DNA of 64,000 nt from Mesorhizobium sp. CA8 (GCF_020164955.1 NZ_JAIUHG010000026.1:1-64000), one strand, 5' to 3'. Numbered from the stretch's first letter, positions 27,476-36,170 are shown. Translations and numbers: made by a program. The notes: generated by a model from the letters alone, not told the origin.

Positions 27476-28401
27476 TGGATGCGACCGGGATCGGCCTCTG
27501 GGGCGTGCCGCTCGCCATACTCGGCGGCGCGATCCGCGTGTCGACGCCCTTCATCTTCGTTTCGCTGGGCGAAGCCATCACCGAGCGCTCCGGCCGCATC
27601 AATCTGGGGCTGGAAGGCACGCTCGTCTTCGGCGCCATGACCGCATATGCAGTCGCGGTCATGACCAACTCGCCATGGCTCGGCCTGCTGGCCGCTGCGG
27701 CCGCCGGCCTTTGCTTCGGCCTGTTCCATGGCTGGATCTGCAAATTCCCGAAGGTCAACGACATCGCCATCGGCATCGCGCTGATGCTGTTCGGCTCAGG
27801 GCTCGCCTTCTTCTTCGGCAAGCCGTTCATCAAGCCGAAAGCGCCCAACCTTCCGGCCATTCCCTTCGGCGCCTGGTCCGACATTCCGCAGGTGCAGGCG
27901 GCACTCGACGTCAACGTCCTGTTCCTGATCGGGGCAGCACTTTCGCTGGTCCTGTGGTGGGCCTTCCGCAACACCCGCGCCGGCCTTATCGTGCGCGTCG
28001 TCGGCGACAGTTCCGACGCCGCGCGCGCCATGGGCCTCGACCCGAACACAGTGCGCCTCATCGCCACTGGCGTCGGCGGCGCGCTGGCCGGCATCGGCGG
28101 CGCCTATCTGTCGCTCTACTATCCCGGCAGCTGGACGGAGCGCATCTCGTCCGGTCAGGGGCTGATGGCGGTGGCGCTGGTCATCTTCGCGCGCTGGAAT
28201 CCGCTCGGCTGCTTTGCCTCCGCGCTTCTGTTCGGCGGCGCCGGAGCGCTCGGACCGGCGCTGCAGTCGGTTGGCGTCACGCAAGGCTACTATTTGTTCT
28301 ACGCCGCCCCCTACATCCTCACCCTCATAATCATGATCGCCACCTCGTCGCCGACACGCTCGCTAGCGGGCGCGCCGGGCGAATTGTCGATCACCAAGTA
28401 A
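27475..28401 (+). CDS. ABC transporter permease, BMP-associated, second subunit
   Basis: 308 residues, about 8 helices. Motifs: ITERSGRINLGLEGTLVFGA, FPKVNDIAIGIALMLFG, GDSSDAARAMGLDPNTVR (coupling loop) and FARWNPLGCFASALLFGGA. Like other second subunits of this family it is shorter than the first. Starts on the ATG overlapping the previous stop. Confidence 0.92.
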   Translation: MDATGIGLWGVPLAILGGAIRVSTPFIFVSLGEAITERSGRINLGLEGTLVFGAMTAYAVAVMTNSPWLGLLAAAAAGLCFGLFHGWICKFPKVNDIAIGIALMLFGSGLAFFFGKPFIKPKAPNLPAIPFGAWSDIPQVQAALDVNVLFLIGAALSLVLWWAFRNTRAGLIVRVVGDSSDAARAMGLDPNTVRLIATGVGGALAGIGGAYLSLYYPGSWTERISSGQGLMAVALVIFARWNPLGCFASALLFGGAGALGPALQSVGVTQGYYLFYAAPYILTLIIMIATSSPTRSLAGAPGELSITK

Positions 28402-28415
28402 CTGGAGTTTTTGCC

Positions 28416-29117
28416 ATGAACGCCAAAGCGGAAATCACCCGGTGCTATATCGACGCAGACCCATATCCGTGGCCCTACAATGGCGAGCTTCGCCCCGACA
28501 ACACGGCGTTGATCGTCATCGACATGCAGACCGATTTCTGCGGGCCGGGCGGCTATGTCGATCATATGGGGTACGACCTGTCGCTGGTGCGCGCGCCGAT
28601 CGAGCCGATCAAGTCCGTGCTGTCGGCCATGCGCGCGAAAGGCTACACCGTCATCCACACCCGCGAGGGCCACCGGCCCGACCTCGCCGACCTGCCCGCC
28701 AACAAGCGTTGGCGCTCGCGCCGCATCAATGCCGCCATCGGCGACCCCGGCCCCTGCGGGCGCATCCTGGTGCGCGGCGAGCCGGGCTGGGACATCATTC
28801 CCGACCTCTACCCGGCCGAGGGCGAGCCGATCATCGACAAGCCCGGCAAGGGCTCCTTCTGCGCCACCGACCTGGAGCTGATCCTCAACCAGCGCGGCAT
28901 CGAAAACATCGTGCTCACCGGCATCACCACCGATGTCTGCGTGCACACCACCATGCGCGAGGCCAACGACCGCGGCTTCGAATGCGTGATGCTGGAGGAT
29001 TGTTGCGGCGCGACCGACTACGGCAATCATCTTGCCGCGATCAAGATGACCAAGATGCAGGGCGGCGTCTTCGGCGCGGTGTCGAGCTCGGCATCCTTCG
29101 TCGCCCAGCTGCCGTAA
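28416..29117 (+). CDS. biuH: biuret amidohydrolase-like cysteine hydrolase (isochorismatase fold)
   Basis: 233 residues. The sequence closely resembles, from memory, the biuret hydrolase of Rhizobium leguminosarum: DADPYPWPYNG, IDMQTDFCGPGGYVDHMGYD, TREGHRPDLADLPANKRWRS, IDKPGKGSFCATDLEL and TTDVCVHTTMREANDRG. The Asp of IDMQTDF, the Lys of KPGKGSF and the Cys of TDVCVHTT form the Asp-Lys-Cys triad. The reaction would be biuret + H2O to allophanate + NH3. The presence of an allophanate hydrolase at the end of the same operon supports this call over ureidoacrylate hydrolase (RutB). Unusually, it lies between the permeases and the ATPase. Cytoplasmic; ATG 28416 with GGAG upstream. Confidence 0.8.
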   Translation: MNAKAEITRCYIDADPYPWPYNGELRPDNTALIVIDMQTDFCGPGGYVDHMGYDLSLVRAPIEPIKSVLSAMRAKGYTVIHTREGHRPDLADLPANKRWRSRRINAAIGDPGPCGRILVRGEPGWDIIPDLYPAEGEPIIDKPGKGSFCATDLELILNQRGIENIVLTGITTDVCVHTTMREANDRGFECVMLEDCCGATDYGNHLAAIKMTKMQGGVFGAVSSSASFVAQLP

Positions 29118-29127
29118 GGAAACCAGG

Positions 29128-30660
29128 ATGAGCGCGATCACCGGCAACAAGGCCGTCGGCGTCGAGACCATCGGCATGACCATGCGTTTCGGCGCCTTCA
29201 CGGCGTTGGGCGACGTCTCGATCAAGGTGCCGGCCGGATCCTTCCACGCGCTGCTTGGCGAAAACGGCGCCGGCAAGTCGACGCTGGTCAAATGCACAAT
29301 GGGCTTCTATCACCCGACCGCCGGCGACATCCTCGTCGACGGACGCGAGGTGGCGATCGCCAGCCCCAGGGACGCCTCGGCGCTCGGCCTCGGCATGGTC
29401 TACCAGCATTTCACGCTTGTCCCGTCGCTGACCGGCGCCGAGAACCTGGTCATTTCGCGTGAGAAGGTTCCGGGCGTGATCGACTGGCGCAAGGAGCGCG
29501 GCGAGCTTGCAAAGTTCATGGATCGAATGCCGTTCAAGCTGCCGCTCGACGTCAAGGTGGCCGAGCTCGCTGCCGGCGAGAAGCAGAAGCTGGAGATCAT
29601 CAAGCAGCTTTATCTCGGCCGCTCCTTCCTCGTGCTGGACGAGCCGACCTCCGTGCTCACCCCCGGCGAGGCGCAGGAAGTGCTTGGCCTGGTGCGCGCC
29701 ATGACCAGGGCCGGCGAACTGACGGTGCTGATGATCTCGCACAAATTCCATGAGGTGACGCAATTCGCCGACGATGTCAGCGTGCTGCGCAAGGGCAGGC
29801 TGACCGGCACTGGCCGCGTCCTCGACCTCGACCGCAAAGCCATGGCGGCGATGATGATCGGCGACCAGCCGATCGCAGCCCTCGACAGCCGCGCCGAGCC
29901 CAGGCCGGACGCCGAGATCGTGCTCAAGGTCAAGGCGCTGAAGGCGCCGGACCGCACCGGGCTGAAGTCGATCCGGATCGAGGATCTCGGCGTGCGCGCC
30001 GGCGAGATCGTCGGCATCGCCGGGATTTCCGGCAACGGCCAGAAGGAATTCCTAGAAGTGCTGGCCGGGCAGCGCCCCCGCCATGCCGGCGAGGTCATGG
30101 TGCGCGGCGCCGCCTATACGGCAACGCGGGCCGAGGCGCGCGCTCTCAATGTGCGGCTCATTCCCGAGGAGCCGCTGAAGAATGCCTGCGCGCCTAAAAT
30201 GACGGTGGCCGAAAACATTTCTTTCCGCACCTTCGACATCGACGGCAACGGCAAACCGGTGAGCTGGATCAGTGCCGGCGCCATCAGAGCATTCAGCGCC
30301 AGGCTGGTCGAGCAGTTCAAGGTCAAGACCGCATCGCTTGCCTCGCCGATCGCATCGCTGTCGGGCGGCAATGTGCAGCGTGCCGTGCTTGCCCGTGAGC
30401 TCACCGGCAAGGTCGACCTTCTGATCGTCTCCAACCCGTGCTTCGGCCTCGACTTCTCGGCCGTGGCCGAAATCCGCGCCCGGATCATGAAGGCGCGCAA
30501 TGCCGGTGCCGCCGTGCTTCTGATGTCCGAGGATCTCGACGAGCTGCTCGAGCTCTCGGACCGCATCTTCGTCATGTCGGACGGTGCGCTGGTTTACGAG
30601 ACGCCGATCGCGCAGGCCAGCGTGCAGACCATCGGCGAGCATATGGCGGGGCACCACTGA
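29128..30660 (+). CDS. ABC transporter ATP-binding protein, double NBD, BMP type
   Basis: 510 residues with two fused nucleotide-binding domains. NBD1: Walker A GENGAGKST (about 43-51), Q-loop YQHF, signature region LAAGEKQKLEI and Walker B FLVLDEPTS. NBD2: Walker A is degenerate (GISGNGQKEF), the signature is good (LSGGNVQR), and Walker B lacks the catalytic Glu (LLIVSNPCFGLD). One competent and one degenerate site is the rule in this family of importers. It energises uptake by the two permeases. The stop overlaps the next ATG by one base. Confidence 0.93.
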   Translation: MSAITGNKAVGVETIGMTMRFGAFTALGDVSIKVPAGSFHALLGENGAGKSTLVKCTMGFYHPTAGDILVDGREVAIASPRDASALGLGMVYQHFTLVPSLTGAENLVISREKVPGVIDWRKERGELAKFMDRMPFKLPLDVKVAELAAGEKQKLEIIKQLYLGRSFLVLDEPTSVLTPGEAQEVLGLVRAMTRAGELTVLMISHKFHEVTQFADDVSVLRKGRLTGTGRVLDLDRKAMAAMMIGDQPIAALDSRAEPRPDAEIVLKVKALKAPDRTGLKSIRIEDLGVRAGEIVGIAGISGNGQKEFLEVLAGQRPRHAGEVMVRGAAYTATRAEARALNVRLIPEEPLKNACAPKMTVAENISFRTFDIDGNGKPVSWISAGAIRAFSARLVEQFKVKTASLASPIASLSGGNVQRAVLARELTGKVDLLIVSNPCFGLDFSAVAEIRARIMKARNAGAAVLLMSEDLDELLELSDRIFVMSDGALVYETPIAQASVQTIGEHMAGHH

Positions 30661-31328
30661 TGGCGGAAATCGCAGCACAGCCATTTCCGTTCGCCTTCAA
30701 GCCGCGGACCTTGGCGCTGGTCGTCATCGACATGCAACGCGACTTCGCCGAGCCCTGCGGCTTCGGCGCCAGCCTCGGCAACGACGTCAGCCGGGTGACC
30801 GCGATCGTGCCGACGGTGAAGAGATTGATCGACGGCTTTCGCGCCGCCGGCCTTCCGGTGATCCACACGATGGAGTGCCACCGGCCCGACCTTTCCGACC
30901 TGCCGCCAGCCAAGCGCAATCGCGGCAATCCGTCGGTTCGTATCGGCGACGTCGGGCCAATGGGTCGCGTGCTGATCGCCGGCGAGCCGGGCACCGCGAT
31001 CCTCGACGAGCTTGCGCCGCTGCCCGGCGAGATCGTCATCGAGAAGCCGGGCAAGGGCGCCTTCTATGCGACCTCCTTCGGCGATGACCTGAAAAGGCTC
31101 GGAGCCGAGCAGCTCGTCTTTGCCGGCGTCACCACGGAAGTCTGCGTGCAGACGACGATGCGCGAGGCCAACGATCGCGGCTATGAGTGCCTGCTCGCCG
31201 AGGACGCCACGGAAAGTTATTTTCCCGAGTTCAAGGCGGCGGCGATCGCCATGATCATGGCGCAGGGCGCCATCGTCGGCTGGACGGCGACGACCGACCA
31301 GGTGCTCGAGGGAATTGCCAATGCCTAA
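30660..31328 (+). CDS. second cysteine hydrolase of the isochorismatase fold
   Basis: 222 residues, clearly a paralogue of the biuret hydrolase-like gene in the same operon: VVIDMQRDFAEPCGFG, HTMECHRPDLSDLPPAKRN, IEKPGKGAFYATSFGDDL and TTEVCVQTTMREANDRG. The Asp-Lys-Cys triad is intact. It lacks the DADPYPWPYNG head of the first. The substrate is probably another amide in the same route, or the same substrate with different range; I cannot tell which. Overlaps the ATPase stop by one base and the cupin start by eight. Confidence 0.85.
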   Translation: MAEIAAQPFPFAFKPRTLALVVIDMQRDFAEPCGFGASLGNDVSRVTAIVPTVKRLIDGFRAAGLPVIHTMECHRPDLSDLPPAKRNRGNPSVRIGDVGPMGRVLIAGEPGTAILDELAPLPGEIVIEKPGKGAFYATSFGDDLKRLGAEQLVFAGVTTEVCVQTTMREANDRGYECLLAEDATESYFPEFKAAAIAMIMAQGAIVGWTATTDQVLEGIANA

Positions 31329-31671
31329 TCTTGCCTTTGCCGGCCTGCTCGACGGCGGCTTGCGCGACCTGGCGTTCGAGCCTTTCCGCGACGGCATCGG
31401 CGTGCATTGGCTGCTGAAGGGCGGGCCGGTCGAGCCGTCGGTCGCAATCCTGAAATACCGGCCCGGCGCCGGCGTGCCGCGTCACCGCCATGTCGCGCTG
31501 GAGACCATCGTCGTGCTGGAAGGCACCCAGAGCGACGAGAACGGCGACTATCCTGCCGGCAGCGTGATCCTCAATCCGGTCGGCACCGAGCATTCGGTGT
31601 GGACGAAGGACGGCTGTGTCGTGCTGATCCAGTGGGACCTGCCGGTGATCATCCTGGGGGAGACGAAATGA
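31321..31671 (+). CDS. cupin-domain protein
   Basis: 116 residues. A single cupin barrel: RHRHVALETIVVLEG in motif 1 (two His, one Glu) and PVGTEHSVWTKDGC in motif 2 (one His), so a metal site is likely. Small cupins beside amide hydrolases may be ureidoglycolate-lyase-like or sensors; the role here is unknown. The ATG at 31321 is inside the end of the preceding gene, and the stop overlaps the next ATG by four bases (ATGA). Confidence 0.85.
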   Translation: MPNLAFAGLLDGGLRDLAFEPFRDGIGVHWLLKGGPVEPSVAILKYRPGAGVPRHRHVALETIVVLEGTQSDENGDYPAGSVILNPVGTEHSVWTKDGCVVLIQWDLPVIILGETK

Positions 31672-33470
31672 GTGATATCCACTTCGACATAGCGAGTCTG
31701 CGCGCCGCCTATCGTGGAGGCATCGGCGTCGGCGATGTGATCGCGGCGATTTATGCCCGCATCGAGGCAGCCGACGATCCGGGCATCTTCATCCATCTCG
31801 CCGCCAGGGCGGATCTGCTTGCCGCGGTCGAAGCGCTCGGCCCGTTCGATCCGGTGGCAAAACCGCTGTGGGGCATTCCCTTCGCAGTCAAGGACAACAT
31901 CGACGTCGCCGGAATGCCGACGACTGCGGCCTGCGCGCAATACACCTATTGGCCCGACAAGGACGCCACCGTGGTGGCGCGGCTCAAGACCGCCGGCGCG
32001 CTGGTCGTGGGCAAGACCAATCTCGACCAGTTCGCCACCGGCCTCGTCGGTGTGCGCACGCCCTGGCCGATCCCGCGCAACGCCATCGACGCGGAGCTGG
32101 TGCCGGGCGGCTCCTCCTCCGGGTCGGCGGTGGCGACGGCGCGCGGCATCGTCTCCTTCGCGCTTGGAACCGACACCGCCGGCTCCGGCCGCATCCCGGC
32201 CGGCCTCAACAACATCGTCGGGCTGAAGCCGACCGTCGGCGCGTTGTCGACGGGCGGCGTCGTTCCGGCCTGCCGCACGCTCGACTGCGTGTCGGTGTTC
32301 GCGCTGACCGTCGACGACGCCTATGCAGTGTTCTGCGTCGCGGCAGGGCGCGATACCGCCGATCCCTATTCGCGCGACATCGCCGTCCGGCCGCTCGCCG
32401 CGCGTCCGCCTGTGCTGAGCGTCGGCATCCCGGCAAAAGCCGACCGGAAATTCTTCGGCGATGCGGCTATGCAGGCCGGCTTCGAGGCCTCGCTCGCCAT
32501 GCTGTCGCGGCTCGGCTGCCGGCTGGTCGAAATCCCGTTCGGCGATTTCTACGCCACCGCCAACCTTCTCTATGAGGGCGCCTGGGTGGCCGAACGCTAT
32601 GCTGGGATCCGCGATTTCATGGAAGCCAACGAAGCCGCCATGCACCCGGTGACGAGCAGGATCATCGGCGGCGCCAGGAAGCTGTCGGCGGCGGACGTCT
32701 TCCGCGGCCTCTATGCCTTGCAGGCCTACCGGGCCAAGCTCGCCCCGCTCATCGCCTCCGTCGACCTGTTCTGCGTCCCGACCGCGCCGACGCATTACAC
32801 CACCGCCGCCGTGCTCGCCGATCCTGTCGAGACCAACAGCCGGCTCGGCACCTACACCAATTTCGTCAATCTGCTCGACATGTGCGGCATCGCCGTGCCG
32901 ACCGGCACGCGCGATGACGGCCTGCCGATGAGCGTGACGCTGCTTGCGGCCGCCGGACTGGACGGCCTTGTGGCGTCCGTTGCGCGCGATCTCCATGCCG
33001 AGAGCGGTCTCACGCTCGGCGCGACCGGCTGGCGGCAGCCGAGCGCGCAGCCCGTCGGCGCACCGGCCGAAGACGGGACGATCGAATTGGTGGTGGTCGG
33101 CGCTCACCTCTCGGGAATGCCGCTCAATGGCCAGCTCAAGGAGGCCGGCGCCCGGTTCTGCCGGGCCATAAGGACGGCCGCTTCATACAAGCTTTATCAG
33201 CTCGCCGGCCAGGCCACGCCCAAGCCGGGGCTAGTCCGTGTGGAGAGCGGCGGCACTGCGATCGAGGTAGAGGTCTGGCGGCTGCCTGCCGACGCCTTCG
33301 GCCGCTTTGTGGCCGCCATTCCGCCGCCGCTGGGCATTGGAAACATAGAGCTTGACGACGGCAGCACCGCCAAAGGCTTTCTGGTGGAATCCGCGGGCTT
33401 GCTTGGCGCTTCCGACATCTCGTCATTCGGCGGCTGGCGCCGCTTTCTGTCAGATCGCGTTCCCGTTTGA
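31668..33470 (+). CDS. atzF: allophanate hydrolase (AtzF type)
   Basis: Hydrolyses allophanate to two NH3 and two CO2, the last step of biuret and cyanurate breakdown. 600 residues, the same length and order as AtzF: an amidase-signature domain to about residue 440 with the catalytic Lys in FAVKDNIDVAG, the cis-Ser in GGSSSGSAVA and the nucleophile Ser in GTDTAGSGR, then the C-terminal AtzF domain with VVGAHLSGMPLNGQL, PGLVRVESGG, IPPPLGIGNIEL and ISSFGGWR. No biotin-dependent urea carboxylase is nearby, so it belongs to a biuret-type rather than urea route. Last gene of the operon. Confidence 0.93.
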   Translation: MSDIHFDIASLRAAYRGGIGVGDVIAAIYARIEAADDPGIFIHLAARADLLAAVEALGPFDPVAKPLWGIPFAVKDNIDVAGMPTTAACAQYTYWPDKDATVVARLKTAGALVVGKTNLDQFATGLVGVRTPWPIPRNAIDAELVPGGSSSGSAVATARGIVSFALGTDTAGSGRIPAGLNNIVGLKPTVGALSTGGVVPACRTLDCVSVFALTVDDAYAVFCVAAGRDTADPYSRDIAVRPLAARPPVLSVGIPAKADRKFFGDAAMQAGFEASLAMLSRLGCRLVEIPFGDFYATANLLYEGAWVAERYAGIRDFMEANEAAMHPVTSRIIGGARKLSAADVFRGLYALQAYRAKLAPLIASVDLFCVPTAPTHYTTAAVLADPVETNSRLGTYTNFVNLLDMCGIAVPTGTRDDGLPMSVTLLAAAGLDGLVASVARDLHAESGLTLGATGWRQPSAQPVGAPAEDGTIELVVVGAHLSGMPLNGQLKEAGARFCRAIRTAASYKLYQLAGQATPKPGLVRVESGGTAIEVEVWRLPADAFGRFVAAIPPPLGIGNIELDDGSTAKGFLVESAGLLGASDISSFGGWRRFLSDRVPV

Positions 33471-33598
33471 ACGCGCCGTCAACGGATGCCGCGAAGCAAG
33501 AACAGCTGGCGGCCCGACCGAGGCAGTTTTAACTTCTGACATCCTTCGTTGCGAAGCCGGAAAGCCGCCATTCCGCTTGCGGCCCCATTTCTGTCATC

Positions 33599-33628
33599 TT
33601 GAGCGCTGCCCACGTGGGCAACGCTCAA
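33599..33628 (+). terminator. 30-bp near-perfect palindrome, possible terminator of the biuret operon
   Basis: Arms TTGAGCG and CGCTCAA flank a perfect TGCCCACGTGGGCA core; only one base pair of fifteen is mismatched. It lies about 130 bases after the atzF stop and is followed shortly by CGTTTTTG. It may fold as a terminator hairpin, but the nearly loopless symmetry also fits a protein-binding site. Confidence 0.45.
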
Positions 33629-33809
33629 CCTTCGTTTTTGAAGCTCGTCCGTCGGAAACTGGTGTTTTGCGCTGTTTTACTCGAAAATCAGTGGGATGCG
33701 GCGACTTAGCTTTGCCCTAACTCGGGTTCTCAGCGCTTACGCCGCTCAGCACTAAAGGACTTCAGGTGAGCAACGTGAAGGGCTAACTACTTGCTCCGCA
33801 ACTAGAAAT

Positions 33810-33854
33810 TGGCGCGCCCGGCAGAATTCGAATCTGCGACCTCTGCCTTCGGAG
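33810..33854 (-). other. attachment-site remnant: 3' part of a tRNA-Arg(CCG) gene
   Basis: On the minus strand the 45 bases read as the 3' half of tRNA-Arg with anticodon CCG: CTCCGAA anticodon loop, GGCAG stem side, the T-arm GCAGATTCGAATTCTGC, and the acceptor end CGGGCGCGCCA. Similarity stops inside the anticodon loop; the 5' half (D-arm, acceptor 5' strand) is absent. Such fragments are left at the far junction of integrative elements that recombine into tRNA 3' ends. An integrase remnant starts 180 bases away. Confidence 0.75.
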
Positions 33855-34032
33855 AATGGATAATCGGTTTCGCAGAACCTGTCCATTTCTATCCGATCGC
33901 GCGCTATACCGCTGAAGTCACAAACAAATTCGAATTCAGTAAGCGCCAAGGCTACGACAAGGCGGTCGAAACCCTGCCCTGTCGTGCTTACGCTTTGCTT
34001 ACGCGCGGAATCTTTCAAGGAGTCGCCCGAGC

Positions 34033-34562
34033 ATGGCGAAGCTGACCAAACGAACTGTCGGTACCACGGAAATTCGTTCCGCCGATTATGTCATTTGGGA
34101 CGAGGAGTTGCCCGGTTTCGGGTTGCGCGTCTTTGCCTCGGGAAGAAAAGCTACGTCGTGCAATACCGTTCTGCAGGCCGGTCGCGTCGCTAGTCATCGG
34201 CCTGCGTTGGGGCGAAGTTGATATCGCGGGCAGTTGCCTGCGCCTCGCCGACAGCAAGGAGGGAGCATCAGTACGTCCCATCGGCTTGCCAGCCCTGGAA
34301 TACCTCGAAGGTCGCCGCGACGAGGAACAGGATGCTGAAGACTGCGTCTTTCCCGGCTGGGAGGACGGCATGCCGTTCGAGAGCTTCCCCAGGGCAGTGG
34401 ACGAAGCTGCTCAAGGACACCGACTTGGCCGACATCACGCCGCACGTTCTGCGACACAGCTTCGCTAGCATCGGAAATGACCTTGGGTTCACCGAAGCGA
34501 CGATCGCCGCCCTGGTTGGGCATTCGCGAGGCACGGTGACCAGCCGCTACAGCGCACGCGAA
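34033..34562 (+). pseudogene. tyrosine integrase, internally deleted and frameshifted
   Basis: The ATG at 34033 has AAGGAG upstream. It opens MAKLTKRTV and contains SADYVIWDEELPGFGLRVFA, the arm-binding N-terminus of P4-type integrases; after a frameshift near 34140 comes KKSYVVQYRSAGRSRR. Then about 200 residues are missing: the next piece is GLRWGEVDIAGSCLRLADSK and on to VFPGWEDGMPF, followed after another shift near 34400 by KLLKDTDLADITPHVLRHSF and LVGHSRGTVTSRY. The core-binding domain and first catalytic Arg are lost; the HxLRHS and GHS motifs remain. Non-functional. The end runs into the truncated antiporter on the opposite strand. Confidence 0.85.
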
Positions 34563-35602
34563 AGGGCAAGCGCGAGCGAGCCGCGCAGTCCACCCCAAAC
34601 CAGGACATGCTGGTACTTGAGATCCACCTTCAGCGAAGTCGGGTTGAGGAGGGCGCAGAGCGGATAGATGGCCAGTACCCGGCCCAGCAGCATGAGTGCG
34701 ACGGCTACTGCAGAGCTACCCGCAAAGATCGCGAGAGGCTGGTGCGCCTCATGGCCGCCAATCAAGATGAAGACGATCGAGTTGGCGAGGAACGCGGCAT
34801 AGCCCCAGAATGCCAGCACGTGGCTTCGCGCGTTGGCCGATATCGCGCCCTTCCAGCCCACATTCCCAACCAGAAGTCCGGAGGTGAGCGTCGCAAGAAC
34901 GCCTGACATGCCGAATTTCTCGGCAATCAAAAAAGATCCATAGGCCGCGATCGTGGTGAGAGTGATCTCCACCAGGTGATCCTCCGTCCGCCCCGCGATA
35001 AGAAGGAGCACTGCTGCGACGGCCGCGCCGATCGCGATGCCGCCGGCGACGATCCAGACAAAGGAAGAGGCGATGGCCACGGGCGTGGCGCTGGCGTCCG
35101 ACGCCATGGCGATCAGGATGGCGAAACCGACTGCCGCCGCGCCATCGTTGAGCAGGCTTTCGGATTCGACCAGTAGTCCAAGGCGCGGCTGCACTTTCAG
35201 CTCCTTGAATGCAGCCAACACCGAGACCGGATCCGTCGCCGCGATCAGCACGTCAAACAGGCTTGCGCCGGTCCAGCTCCATCCGAGCAGCCAATGCATT
35301 CCGAGCGCTACAACAGCAGCGGCGATCGCCACCCCAGGAAAGGCGAGCAAAGCAGTCACCGGAAGGTTGACCCGGAAATGGCGCCATTCGATTTCAAGCG
35401 CCGCCTGGAAAATCAGCGGCGGCAGAAACACCGTGAAGATCAGCTCGCGGCTGAGTGGCAGCTCGGTTCCGCCCGGGACAAAGCCGCTATCCCGGCGGCC
35501 ACCAGCCCGACGCTGTAGGGAAGGCAGCCGCCTTGAGATCATGGCGACAAGCGAGGCCGTCAGAAGGATCAGCCCCAGCGTGGGAATCGAGAGTTCGTCC
35601 AT
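34547..35602 (-). pseudogene. CPA1-type Na+/H+ antiporter, truncated at both quality and length
   Basis: 351 codons. Ten or so helices with the CPA1 motifs ATDPVSVLAAFKEL, the NDGAAAVGFAIL segment and WGGLRGSLALAL near the end. Normal members continue for at least 60-100 residues past that motif; here the frame ends at 34547, exactly where the integrase remnant on the other strand finishes. Near the N-terminus, about 35479-35523, the helix sequence is replaced by an Arg-rich stretch (LQRRAGGRRDSGF), while the +1 frame there reads LPYSVGLVAAGIAALS, the expected helix. So two compensating indels also disrupt it. Function is unlikely. Confidence 0.7.
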
Positions 35603-35830
35603 GCCGGATCATGGCTGGACGGGATGGGATTCGGCAAGCAAGAGCCATTGTCACCAACAAGCGCGGTCGTGGATGGCGGCAGCTGTGGACAGGCCAGGAA
35701 GGTCTCGGCCGATTTTTCCTTCGAGGACGGATTAATTAACCTGCCGTCTGACGGTGCGACATCGAAGTCGGCGAACGCCGGCGGATACCAGTGTCTTCGC
35801 ACGCACGGCACCCGGACCCGGGTTCGCAAC

Positions 35831-36148
35831 TCAGTCCCCAGGGATCCAAATGCTAACCTGCCCTCGGAGGGGAGTTAGGGCGTTCTGCGCGCATCTGACC
35901 AAAACGCTGGACGTGAAGGTCCTATCGCAATGCCGTTGGCCTCTTGGTGCGAGCGCAAGATCGAAGTAGCCTGGCAGTTGCTGGCGCTTGTCACGGATCG
36001 ACGCTGTCGTGTCGGGATCGGCTGGCCGAAGGACGACCATTCGTGCTCGGCGTCTGGGGAAGATTTGGCCTGCCGGAAAAATCAGGGCGAGGCCGCATAT
36101 CACCAAGATAGTTGTGAACGTGTTTACAATGATCTCGCCCAGCCGCAT
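35831..36148 (-). CDS. hypothetical protein with one N-terminal membrane helix
   Basis: 105 residues from the ATG at 36148. The N-terminus (EIIVNTFTTILVICGLALIF) is a clean membrane helix or signal anchor; the rest is basic and unremarkable. It lies 22 bases downstream of the methyltransferase gene on the same strand, so it could be cotranscribed. Ribosome site weak, and the C-terminal half could be read-through of a shorter gene. No family recognised. Confidence 0.35.
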   Translation of the reverse strand: MRLGEIIVNTFTTILVICGLALIFPAGQIFPRRRARMVVLRPADPDTTASIRDKRQQLPGYFDLALAPRGQRHCDRTFTSSVLVRCAQNALTPLRGQVSIWIPGD

Positions 36149-36170
36149 CGCGATCCACCGCGTGCGCTGT

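Noticed and set aside
25550..28401. Long alternative frames (641 and 618 codons) across the binding protein and permease genes
   Set aside because: Their N-terminal halves are Arg-rich shadows of the real gene; only the later in-frame permease parts are real.
28416..29117. Naming the first hydrolase ureidoacrylate amidohydrolase (RutB)
   Set aside because: No other rut gene is near, and the operon ends in allophanate hydrolase, which fits biuret breakdown; the sequence head also matches the biuret hydrolase type.
31548..33107. A 519-codon frame antisense to the allophanate hydrolase
   Set aside because: Low-complexity Arg/Gly/Asp composition and full overlap with a gene whose catalytic motifs are intact.
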